From: Oscillospiraceae bacterium
Lineage (GTDB): Bacteria; Bacillota; Clostridia; Oscillospirales; Oscillospiraceae
Assembly: GCA_017501805.1 (NCBI GenBank)
Contig: JAFVWG010000130.1
Span: 1-5,538, forward strand
DNA length: 5,538 nucleotides
Reading direction: 5' to 3'
The position numbers and the translations under genes are program-made. The notes below the pieces were generated by a model that ran no database searches, was not told where the DNA came from, and worked only from the letters and a program-made list of their open reading frames with translations. This document shows, one piece after another, positions 1-4,793 of the stretch. The stretch's first letter is position 1. The number at the start of each line of letters is the position of its first letter.

Positions 1-216
1 CAGTCCTTCTGCTATCTCTGCGATCGGGATGACGAAGTAGTTCGTCACGTTTCCGACGTCAGGCACATAAAGGACGCGGATTTCGTCCTCGGTTACGTTT
101 GCTACGAGGCCGTTGTGTGGCTTCTCCCAGGAGCGATATTTCGCCCTGATGAAGTCGCCCTTCTGAACCTTCGCGCGATCGAATGTCGGCGCGGTGGTGT
201 TAGTGGTTATCGACAT
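1..216 (-). CDS. Unidentified small phage protein, partial (C-terminus beyond window)
   Basis: An ATG at 214-216 opens a frame that runs without a stop for 72 codons to the window edge, so the C-terminus is missing. The start is well supported: AGGAGG lies at 224-229, seven bases before the ATG, and follows closely on the TGA stop of the gp10-like gene (231-233). The visible protein begins MSITTNTTAPTFDRAKVQKG and continues with GDFIRAKYRSWEKPHNGLV and an alternation of short hydrophobic stretches (IRVLYVPD, TNYFVIPI). This suggests a small all-beta, possibly SH3-like barrel; that is inference from the pattern only. By position it follows the gp10-like tail-completion gene, where phages usually carry a tail terminator or a short accessory neck protein before the tail tube or sheath gene. 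I do not recognise the family and give no function. Confidence 0.8.
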   Translation of the reverse strand, partial: MSITTNTTAPTFDRAKVQKGDFIRAKYRSWEKPHNGLVANVTEDEIRVLYVPDVGNVTNYFVIPIAEIAEGL

Positions 217-223
217 GGCTTTT

Positions 224-229
224 CCTCCT
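224..229 (-). promoter_or_regulatory. Ribosome binding site fixing the start at 216
   Basis: AGGAGG on the minus strand, seven bases before the ATG at 214-216. It supports the start of the edge-truncated gene, which has no stop codon in the window. Confidence 0.8.
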
Positions 230-230
230 C

Positions 231-671
231 TCACTTGGTTTCGAGCTCTGAAAATACCGAGATGACCTTCGGCTTGGCCTCTTCGATGATTTTATCTTTG
301 TACGGACGTGGTTTAATCTTCCCGCCTGGCGTTCCGGTGTCGAGGTCTTCAGCATAGGGCACGTCGGTGTAAATACCGGCCGTGTAGTTTCCTTTGCCGT
401 CTCCTTCGGCTTTCATGCCCCAGCTCATGCGGAGCATACCGGTCCGTACTGCCGGTGGCTCTCCCGGCGCCGATGCGGTGTAGTAGGTCTTGGTGTGCGG
501 CTTTTTGTACCGCCTGCCGCTTCTTTGTCCGCGTAGGACGTTGAGTGCGGCGTTGCGTAGGTGGTTGGAAGCTCGGACGGCGCACGATTTTGCCTTCGTG
601 TTGGCGTCTCTCACGGCTTCCTTGATGCGATTCTGTACCGCTGCCTCTTGCTTACTCCAGTTGATTTCCAT
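231..671 (-). CDS. HK97 gp10-like tail-completion / neck protein
   Basis: 146 residues from an ATG at 669-671 to a TGA at 231-233. The middle of the protein carries the hallmark pattern of the HK97 gp10-like family: SGRRYKK, then YTASAPGEPPAVRTGMLRMSW, a beta strand ending in a V-P-Y-A-E-D-L-D-T-GTP stretch, and KIKPRPYKDKIIEEA near the C-terminus. These proteins act at the head-tail interface of long-tailed phages and are variously called tail completion or minor tail proteins. The N-terminal third (NRIKEAVRDANTKAKSCAVR) is predicted helical. The frame stays open upstream to an ATG at 749, but that would overlap the head-closure gene by about 100 bases. The ATG at 671 has AAAGGAG at 683-689, though with a rather long 11-base spacing. 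The gene overlaps the end of the head-closure gene by 20 bases, so translational coupling is likely. Confidence 0.9.
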   Translation of the reverse strand: MEINWSKQEAAVQNRIKEAVRDANTKAKSCAVRASNHLRNAALNVLRGQRSGRRYKKPHTKTYYTASAPGEPPAVRTGMLRMSWGMKAEGDGKGNYTAGIYTDVPYAEDLDTGTPGGKIKPRPYKDKIIEEAKPKVISVFSELETK

Positions 672-1011
672 CGTGAGCGTCGCTCCTTTCCTCCGCGTAG
701 TAAATTGCCCAGATTCCCTGGTCGCCCGGATCGTCCACGCCTTGCACATAAAACGCGCGATTTTGAAGTAGTAGCCGATCGCCCTCTTTGGCTTTCGGTT
801 TTCCTCGATGACTTATAACGTGGCTTATCGGGTGTCCCATCTGCTGGTATTTCAATTTCTCGCTGGGAGTGGCGCCGCACAGTATGGCGTGGATGTATTC
901 TGGGTGCTCGGTATCGTAGGAATTTGCCGCGCGTCCTCGGCTTGTCGTGCTTTCCGTTTTGCTCTCGACCACGAAATCCTTCCAGAGGTTTTCAGGTCTA
1001 TGGTAAAACAC
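652..1011 (-). CDS. Head-closure protein (SPP1 gp16 / head-tail joining-like)
   Basis: 119 residues if translation begins at the GTG at 1009-1011 (MFYHRPENLWKDFVVESK) and ends at the TAA at 652-654. The frame is open further upstream to an ATG at 1086, but that part would lie entirely inside the connector gene and is Arg/Thr/Glu-rich without family features. AAAGGAGG at 1020-1027, eight bases before the GTG, decides the start. The sequence shows the usual head-closure pattern: an aromatic N-terminus with W-K-D-F, an SRGRAAN segment near residue 25, a QQMGHPISHVISHRGKPKAK stretch, GDRLLLQNRAFYVQGVDDPG and a C-terminal IYYAEERSD. Such small beta-barrel proteins sit under the connector and close the packaged head. 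The gene overlaps the connector by 14 bases and the gp10-like gene by 20. Family assignment rests on pattern memory and gene order. Confidence 0.85.
   Translation of the reverse strand: MFYHRPENLWKDFVVESKTESTTSRGRAANSYDTEHPEYIHAILCGATPSEKLKYQQMGHPISHVISHRGKPKAKEGDRLLLQNRAFYVQGVDDPGDQGIWAIYYAEERSDAHDGNQLE
683..689 (-). promoter_or_regulatory. Ribosome binding site of the gp10-like gene
   Basis: AAAGGAG, 11 bases before the ATG at 669-671 and inside the last codons of the head-closure gene. A second GGAGG lies just upstream at 690-694. It favours the ATG at 671 over the longer start at 749. Confidence 0.6.
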
Positions 1012-1438
1012 GACGGCCGCCTCCTTTCGCCTCCGTTCCTCCGGCGTTCGGGTTGTTGTGCATTCCTTCCGTGAAGTAACGACCACCGTGTATCGCCGCC
1101 GGGTTTGCGCTGGGAACGGTAGCCGCGCAGACCTCTTTCTTCAGCTGGTCGTACATCGCCTTCCAGTCGTCGTACCTCTGGCGAAGCGAAAGCGAAAGCG
1201 GACCCACGTCGGTGTCCACCTCGTAAGAAAAGCGGCGCATGATGCTCTCGATGAGAGCCAGCTTGGCTTTCTTCCACTTGCCGGGGTATGCCTGGATGAT
1301 GGCGTTGTACTCTTCGTCGGAAAGGGCGGACGTCTGCTCCATGCCCTCGACCATAGTGTCGCCGAGCTCGAAGCGCATCCTATCCTTTCCGCGTTCGCCG
1401 ATTTTGGTGGCGTCGTATGAGTAGGTGTATCTTGCCAT
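998..1438 (-). CDS. Head-tail connector (HK97 gp6 / SPP1 gp15-like adaptor)
   Basis: 146 residues from the ATG at 1436-1438 to the TAG at 998-1000. The signature of this adaptor family is visible: DRMRFELGDT at residues 19-28, ALSDEEYNAIIQAY at 38-51, then a long helical stretch with WKKAKLALIESIMRRFSYEV and DTDVGPLSLSLRQRYDDWKAMYDQL. These proteins form the ring attached beneath the portal in SPP1- and HK97-like phages. The C-terminal 30 or so residues are Gly/Asn-rich (GGRYFTEGMHNNPNAGG) and probably flexible, as often seen in these proteins. The start shares one base with the stop of the upstream gene (TAATG). Unlike its neighbours it lacks a good SD; only a weak GGTGA is present, so it is probably translated by coupling. 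The 3' end overlaps the head-closure gene by 14 bases. Confidence 0.87.
   Translation of the reverse strand: MARYTYSYDATKIGERGKDRMRFELGDTMVEGMEQTSALSDEEYNAIIQAYPGKWKKAKLALIESIMRRFSYEVDTDVGPLSLSLRQRYDDWKAMYDQLKKEVCAATVPSANPAAIHGGRYFTEGMHNNPNAGGTEAKGGGRRVLP
1020..1027 (-). promoter_or_regulatory. Ribosome binding site fixing a GTG start
   Basis: AAAGGAGG on the minus strand, eight bases before the GTG at 1009-1011. It lies inside the last codons of the connector gene, so this initiation signal is embedded in coding sequence. It is the reason for choosing the GTG over the ATG at 1086. Confidence 0.8.
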
Positions 1439-1965
1439 TACTCATCACCGCCGTTTTCGGTGTCTCCCTCCGTGCCGGTGCCGTCAGCGTCGCCGCCGTC
1501 AGGATCCTGTTGGCCATCCTGGTCGTCGTCGCCTTCGTTATCAGCTACTGCGTTGAGTTCTTCCGCCCTTGCCTTTACGGCAGTCTTGACAGTCTTTCTG
1601 CTTTCGCAGGCGTCAATAATGATGAGCGCTGTCTCCGACTCAATGTCGCCGACTGCCTTTGCGGCGTCTTCAGCGTTCATCTGCATGACCTCGACTGCCT
1701 TCACGATGTCCTCCTCGCTTGCAGGAAGGTCCAGGACGCCGTTTTCTGTCTGGATGGGTAAGTTTACCCCTACGACATCGTTTGCGCCGTCCTGGGCCGT
1801 TTTCTGCGCTTCTACGGGGTGCTCGTTATTTGCGCGAGCGATGGACTTCGTGCGAATAAGTGCGGGAACGCGGGAAGGGAGAACGGCGTCAGCCGGGATG
1901 CTGTCTCCTGCAGCGTATTCGACGCCGGAGAGAGTAATGGTTTTAAGTGCAATATAGCCGTTCAT
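1438..1965 (-). CDS. Unidentified phage structural-operon protein with acidic C-terminal tail
   Basis: 175 residues from the ATG at 1963-1965 to the TAA at 1438-1440. AAGGAGG at 1974-1980, eight bases upstream, overlaps the stop of the major capsid gene. Three parts can be seen. Residues 1-45 (MNGYIALKTITLSGVEYAAG, then an IPADAVLPSRVPALIRTKSI stretch) look like a small beta domain seen in short phage proteins with a Y-x-x-G-D pattern. Residues 78-137 form a helical domain (EEDIVKAVEVMQMNAEDAAKAV, IIIDACESRKTVKTAVKARAEE). Residues 142-175 are an Asp/Glu/Gly/Asn-rich tail with 15 acidic residues out of 34 and no Lys or Arg. I do not recognise a characterised family. It lies between the major capsid protein and the connector, so a head-associated or connector-assembly role is possible, but that rests on position only. 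Confidence 0.85.
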   Translation of the reverse strand: MNGYIALKTITLSGVEYAAGDSIPADAVLPSRVPALIRTKSIARANNEHPVEAQKTAQDGANDVVGVNLPIQTENGVLDLPASEEDIVKAVEVMQMNAEDAAKAVGDIESETALIIIDACESRKTVKTAVKARAEELNAVADNEGDDDQDGQQDPDGGDADGTGTEGDTENGGDE

Positions 1966-1978
1966 CGTCTGCCCCTCC

Positions 1979-2995
1979 TTATACGCATTCCTTGAAGTAG
2001 ATAGCGAGGTCGTCGCAGGTCTTCTTCATGTCGCTGGACATCAAGCCTTCGATGAATTCGCTGTGAGTGCCCTTCTCGCCTTCGTACTGGTCGAATGCCA
2101 CGTGCTGGCCGTTGCCGAGCATATCCCAAGTGAAGATATAACCGGCAGAAGGTTCGTCGATGGCAGGTGCGTCAGTTACGTAGCAAAGCAAAGCGCCAGC
2201 AGGATCACAGATGAATTCCATGTTCTCGCCGCCGATGCCTGCGCTGTTGTAGGTGCTCTCAAGCACAACGACTTCCTTGAAGCCGAAGAGCTGCGCGAGA
2301 ACCTGCTCGTTTACAGTAGCAGGGTTTGCGGTGCTGCCGGTGTACTTCACGCGCTCGATGATGTCGCCGTGGTTCTTCAAAGCGTTGAAAGCATCAACAC
2401 CGAGGCAGAGCTTGTTAGGAGTTCTGCGGCCGGAGAGCTTGATGTCCTTCTTGCGTGCGTCGAAGAAGTTCACGGGATCGAAGTTCGCGTCAGTAAACTT
2501 CAAGAATTGCTTGTCGCCAGGGGTAGCGGTTACGCCACTCCACTCGTTGGCCCATACGCCAGCCTTGAAGAAGTTCTGTGCGAAGAGGATGTCCTGGTGG
2601 AGGAGCATCTGCTCTGTCGCAAAGCGAACCTTCGCGCGGCGAGGATCTGCGACGCCAGGAGCGTGTGCTCTCTGGAAGTCGAGAGTAGCGATCTGGTCGA
2701 TGCCTACGATGATCTGATCGACTTCGCACTTGTAGGTGTCGTCGGTCTGACCCATTACGGCAGGCTGAACCTTACCGAAGGCAGGCTTGCGGCTCACGTT
2801 GTCGCGAGCGAGGTCTGCCTTGCTGAATTTGTAGTAGTAGCTGGAGCTCTGTGCAACAGGGCAGATCGGGAAGATCTTCGTTGCGACAAAGTCTGCGGGG
2901 TTGGCGAAGTGCGCCATTGACATATTTGTCAAGTAGTTGTTAGGCTTCCAGCCTTTCGCGATTGCGCTCTGGATGCCTGCGTTAGTGTTTTTCAT
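1979..2995 (-). CDS. Major capsid protein (HK97 fold)
   Basis: 338 residues from the ATG at 2993-2995 to the TAA at 1979-1981; AAAGGAGG at 3005-3012 is nine bases upstream. Features of HK97-fold capsid proteins of this size are visible. The N-terminal part has NYLTNMSMAHFANPADFVAT followed by KIFPICPV and a Tyr/Ser-rich strand. A long spine-helix region lies near residues 110-145 (RRAKVRFATEQMLLHQDILF). The A-domain pattern RRTPNKLCLGVDAFNALK is at about 180-197, leading to ERVKYTG, then VLAQLFGFKEVVVLESTYN at about 222-240. No long N-terminal delta domain is seen, which fits the separate scaffold gene upstream. It would form the hexamers and pentamers of the icosahedral shell. The order protease, scaffold, decoration protein, capsid protein supports the call strongly. 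The exact capsid subfamily cannot be fixed by eye. Confidence 0.93.
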   Translation of the reverse strand: MKNTNAGIQSAIAKGWKPNNYLTNMSMAHFANPADFVATKIFPICPVAQSSSYYYKFSKADLARDNVSRKPAFGKVQPAVMGQTDDTYKCEVDQIIVGIDQIATLDFQRAHAPGVADPRRAKVRFATEQMLLHQDILFAQNFFKAGVWANEWSGVTATPGDKQFLKFTDANFDPVNFFDARKKDIKLSGRRTPNKLCLGVDAFNALKNHGDIIERVKYTGSTANPATVNEQVLAQLFGFKEVVVLESTYNSAGIGGENMEFICDPAGALLCYVTDAPAIDEPSAGYIFTWDMLGNGQHVAFDQYEGEKGTHSEFIEGLMSSDMKKTCDDLAIYFKECV

Positions 2996-3017
2996 TGTTT
3001 GTATCCTCCTTTAGCGG

Positions 3018-3446
3018 TTACGCATCGTCGCCGTCGCCTTCATTGGCGCCGTCCTGGCCCTTGTAGCCAGCCTTGACGATCTGTACCTTGATGACGTCGT
3101 CTGCGGCGTTGGCTGCTTCAAGCGCGATAGCGGTGATGAAATTGCCAGCAGTAGCCTTGATGACTTTACCGTTGGCGTCTGTGGTGAGTTCGTCTCCGGC
3201 TTTTACGGCTTCGCCAGCCTTCCAAAGACCGCACTCTTTGATCTGGACGTTCACGTCTTCACCGGCTTTGATGTCTTCCTCTGCAGCGAGGAATAAGCCG
3301 ATAGCGTTTTCGCCCTTTGTGTCTGCTACGGCAATCTTGCCGTTAGCGTCGAATTTAGCAGCGAGAAAAGCGTTGTTTTCGAGTGCTGCTGCGGCAGCGC
3401 CCACGATGGTAGCGCTGTCATTGATAGTAGTTCCGAAATAGCTCAT
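3018..3446 (-). CDS. Capsid decoration / cement protein (DUF2190-like)
   Basis: 142 residues from the ATG at 3444-3446 to the TAA at 3018-3020. AAGGAGG at 3454-3460, seven bases upstream, overlaps the stop of the scaffold gene. Residues 73-130 give the typical repeating beta pattern of small phage decoration proteins: GLWKAGEAVKAGDELTTDAN, then GKVIKATAGNFITAIALEAA, then DDVIKVQIV. An Ala-rich N-terminus (VGAAAAALENNAFLAAKF) precedes it, and the last dozen residues (GQDGANEGDGDDA) form an acidic tail. Proteins of this kind bind the outside of the expanded capsid and stabilise it against internal DNA pressure. The position directly before the major capsid gene matches the lambda D-E arrangement. 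Assignment to DUF2190 is from pattern recognition and could be replaced by another decoration family. Confidence 0.83.
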   Translation of the reverse strand: MSYFGTTINDSATIVGAAAAALENNAFLAAKFDANGKIAVADTKGENAIGLFLAAEEDIKAGEDVNVQIKECGLWKAGEAVKAGDELTTDANGKVIKATAGNFITAIALEAANAADDVIKVQIVKAGYKGQDGANEGDGDDA

Positions 3447-3458
3447 GATTTCTCCTCC

Positions 3459-4070
3459 TTATCTGTTAGTCTCGTATTCTACTACGAGTTCAGGGTGCTG
3501 TTCGCAGGCCTTGTCGATAGCCTGGTTCCAGGTCATCGTAGGAGCACTCTTCTGAATTGCTTCAGCGTGCTTCTCGATCTGTGCCCATGCGTCGTTCTGG
3601 CCGCCGCTGGTGCTCTTGCCGATTTCGCTGAACGCGCCGGACTGCTCGACAGTCTGGACGGAAGCGTCCAATACCGCGATCATCTGGTCGTATGCGCCGT
3701 TACCGGCTGCCTTGAGGGACTTGAAAAGAGGCACGAGGTCCTCGGCCTTCTTGCCGATGATTTCGTACTTCTTGGCCACCTCTGCGAGTTCGCGGTCCTC
3801 TGCTTCGTCAGCTCTCTTGCGGAGTGCTTTCAATTCAGCGGCTACGGCAGGGTGAAGGCCCTTGTAGATGTCCTCGTTGCCTGCAGGCTCGGCAGCGGGA
3901 GCAGGATCAGTTGCTGCAGGTTCAGCAGCGGGTTCGGTTGCCGCAGGCTCGGTGGACTTTGCCACAGGGTCAGTAGCGGCGGGTTCGTCGTCCTGAATGC
4001 CAGCCTTCTTCTCGATAGCTTCGAGAGTAGCGAGCTCTTCAGGAGTGAGTTTGCTCTTGTCGATTTTCAT
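3459..4070 (-). CDS. Possible nested short scaffold product (in-frame internal start)
   Basis: Within the 409-residue gene, ATG at 4068-4070 (Met207) is preceded by AAAGGAG at 4082-4088 with an 11-base spacing. Starting there would give a 203-residue protein beginning MKIDKSKLTPEELATLEAIE, a natural-looking N-terminus for a phage scaffold, and would contain only the charged helical half. Lambda Nu3, produced from inside gene C, is the known precedent for a scaffold made from an in-frame internal start. The SD spacing is longer than ideal and GAA/GAC codons naturally surround it, so chance is possible. Treat this as a hypothesis about one locus giving two products, not as a second independent gene. 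Confidence 0.35.
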   Translation of the reverse strand: MKIDKSKLTPEELATLEAIEKKAGIQDDEPAATDPVAKSTEPAATEPAAEPAATDPAPAAEPAGNEDIYKGLHPAVAAELKALRKRADEAEDRELAEVAKKYEIIGKKAEDLVPLFKSLKAAGNGAYDQMIAVLDASVQTVEQSGAFSEIGKSTSGGQNDAWAQIEKHAEAIQKSAPTMTWNQAIDKACEQHPELVVEYETNR

Positions 4071-4688
4071 GTCTTCTTCGACTCCTTTCATGGTTTTGGT
4101 CACCGGATCGGTGCCAGGTTGTGTGGTTCCGGCAGGTTCTGTGCCGGTGGATTTGGCGATATAAGCCTCCAGCCTTGCTTTGGCGACTTCTATCTGTTCG
4201 GCAGTCATTTCGGGAGCGTTTTTGAGCACCTTTGTGGGTGTTCCGCTTGCCCAGAGTGCGATTGCGGCCGTGACCGCTTCGTTAAATTCAGCGAGACTCT
4301 GGCTCATCATCGTTCCTTTATCCGCGACTGCCACGTCGGTGTCTCGAACGATGGAGCAGAGGCTATCCTGCAGGAAATAGCAGAAGTCCCAGATTTCGTC
4401 GGTCGTCTTGCGGAGCTGCGCGGACTGGAATTTCTCATCGAATGTTTCCGCGTCGCATCCTTTGGCGATTTCCTCGATTTCCGTTTGCTCGATGCCTTCG
4501 CGCTTTGCAAAGGACATCACTCCCGCAAGGAAGCGCTTCACCAGGCTCTGTTGAGTCGGTTCTGCCGCTACGGGTGCGGCCGCCCCTTCTTTATTCTTGA
4601 AGATGAGAACGTCCGCCTGCTGGTTGGCGCCAGCATCCACGAAGTCTACCTTCGTGATCTTCAGGTCCTTGAGTTTCGATTTTGCCAC
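3459..4688 (-). CDS. Scaffold-like head assembly protein
   Basis: 409 residues from a GTG at 4686-4688 (AGGAGG at 4698-4703, nine bases upstream) to the TAA at 3459-3461. Residues 7-31 hold a conserved-looking motif, KDLKITKVDFVDAGANQQ followed by ADVLIFK, which resembles the N-terminal segment of XkdF-type phage proteins. Residues 45-180 are a mostly helical domain. Residues 181-199 are a Thr/Pro/Gly linker, 207-234 a helical segment (MKIDKSKLTPEELATLEAIE), 235-270 a Pro/Ala/Thr/Glu-rich repeat linker, and 275-330 a highly charged helix or coiled coil (AAELKALRKRADEAEDRELA). The charged helical C-terminal half between protease and capsid genes is typical of scaffolding proteins, which guide prohead assembly and are then removed. 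An internal start at Met207 could give a separate scaffold product. Function is inferred from composition and position. Confidence 0.8.
   Translation of the reverse strand: MAKSKLKDLKITKVDFVDAGANQQADVLIFKNKEGAAAPVAAEPTQQSLVKRFLAGVMSFAKREGIEQTEIEEIAKGCDAETFDEKFQSAQLRKTTDEIWDFCYFLQDSLCSIVRDTDVAVADKGTMMSQSLAEFNEAVTAAIALWASGTPTKVLKNAPEMTAEQIEVAKARLEAYIAKSTGTEPAGTTQPGTDPVTKTMKGVEEDMKIDKSKLTPEELATLEAIEKKAGIQDDEPAATDPVAKSTEPAATEPAAEPAATDPAPAAEPAGNEDIYKGLHPAVAAELKALRKRADEAEDRELAEVAKKYEIIGKKAEDLVPLFKSLKAAGNGAYDQMIAVLDASVQTVEQSGAFSEIGKSTSGGQNDAWAQIEKHAEAIQKSAPTMTWNQAIDKACEQHPELVVEYETNR
3879..3986 (-). repeat. Degenerate Pro/Ala/Thr/Glu repeat linker inside the scaffold gene
   Basis: Codons 235-270 of the scaffold-like gene encode imperfect tandem copies of a unit close to E-P-A-A-T-D-P: EPAATDP, EPAATEP, AEPAATDP, APAAEPAG. 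At DNA level the units have diverged (gcaggctcgg, gcaggttcag, gcgggttcgg on the plus strand). A related but weaker stretch (GTEPAGTTQPGTDPVTK) lies at residues 182-198. It is most likely a flexible, disordered spacer between helical segments and a plausible site of processing during head maturation (inference). Confidence 0.7.
4082..4088 (-). promoter_or_regulatory. Possible internal ribosome binding site in the scaffold gene
   Basis: AAAGGAG on the minus strand, 11 bases before the in-frame ATG of Met207 (4068-4070). It falls in the codons for Met200-Lys-Gly-Val. It could direct synthesis of the shorter scaffold product. Confidence 0.35.
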
Positions 4689-4697
4689 TGGTCTTTT

Positions 4698-4703
4698 CCT
4701 CCT
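4698..4703 (-). promoter_or_regulatory. Ribosome binding site fixing the GTG start of the scaffold gene
   Basis: AGGAGG (within AAAGGAGG) lies nine bases before the GTG at 4686-4688. No ATG in this frame is positioned behind the site, so the GTG is the supported start. It lies downstream of the intergenic hairpin. Confidence 0.8.
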
Positions 4704-4720
4704 TTCTTGCTGAATTTTTT

Positions 4721-4759
4721 ATAAACAAAGGGCGCCGGTGGGTGGAGCCCTCTATTTAT
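4721..4759 (-). terminator. Strong intergenic hairpin: terminator, attenuator or mRNA-processing element
   Basis: In the minus-strand transcript the 5' arm AUAAAUAGAGGGC (from 4759 down to 4747) pairs with the 3' arm GCCCUUUGUUUAU (4733 down to 4721) over 13 positions: 11 Watson-Crick pairs and two G-U wobbles. The 13-base loop may close a further CC/GG pair. The stem has a GC-rich top (AGGGC/GCCCU), and its 3' arm continues as a U-rich run paired to an A-rich 5' arm, the shape of an intrinsic terminator. It sits in the only sizeable gap of the operon, after the protease stop (4794-4796) and just before the scaffold SD (4698-4703). Because the capsid genes follow, full termination is unlikely unless a promoter restarts transcription. 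Partial attenuation, or 5'-end protection of a processed capsid mRNA, are alternatives. Confidence 0.6.
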
Positions 4760-4793
4760 CAGGGTTTTTTAACTTGCCGGTAATTTGCCGAGC

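Noticed and set aside
672..749. Upstream extension of the gp10-like gene to an ATG at 749.
   Set aside because: The added residues overlap the head-closure gene and show no family pattern; the ATG at 669-671 is preceded by an SD.
1012..1086. Upstream extension of the head-closure gene to an ATG at 1086.
   Set aside because: It would lie wholly inside the connector gene, has no SD, and the GTG at 1009-1011 has AAAGGAGG at ideal spacing and gives the expected N-terminus.
2063..2920. A 285-codon plus-strand open frame opposite the major capsid gene.
   Set aside because: Antisense shadow of a clearly recognised gene; no SD and no family features.
3495..4724. A 409-codon open frame on the plus strand, antisense to the scaffold gene.
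   Set aside because: It mirrors the real gene because the codon bias leaves the opposite strand free of stops. It has no SD, is Leu/Cys/Phe/Gly-rich in a way unlike a real protein, and the minus-strand frame fits the operon and has a strong SD.
4715..4724. TATAAA on the minus strand before the scaffold gene, considered as a promoter -10 element.
   Set aside because: No TTGACA-like -35 sequence lies about 17 bases upstream, where the GC-rich hairpin stem and loop are, and the A/T bases are explained by the hairpin arm.
4751..4770. On the plus strand, CCCT-loop-AGGG followed by six T, resembling a terminator for plus-strand transcription.
   Set aside because: The stem is only four pairs with a nine-base loop, and no plus-strand gene ends nearby; recorded only as a possible competitor pairing.
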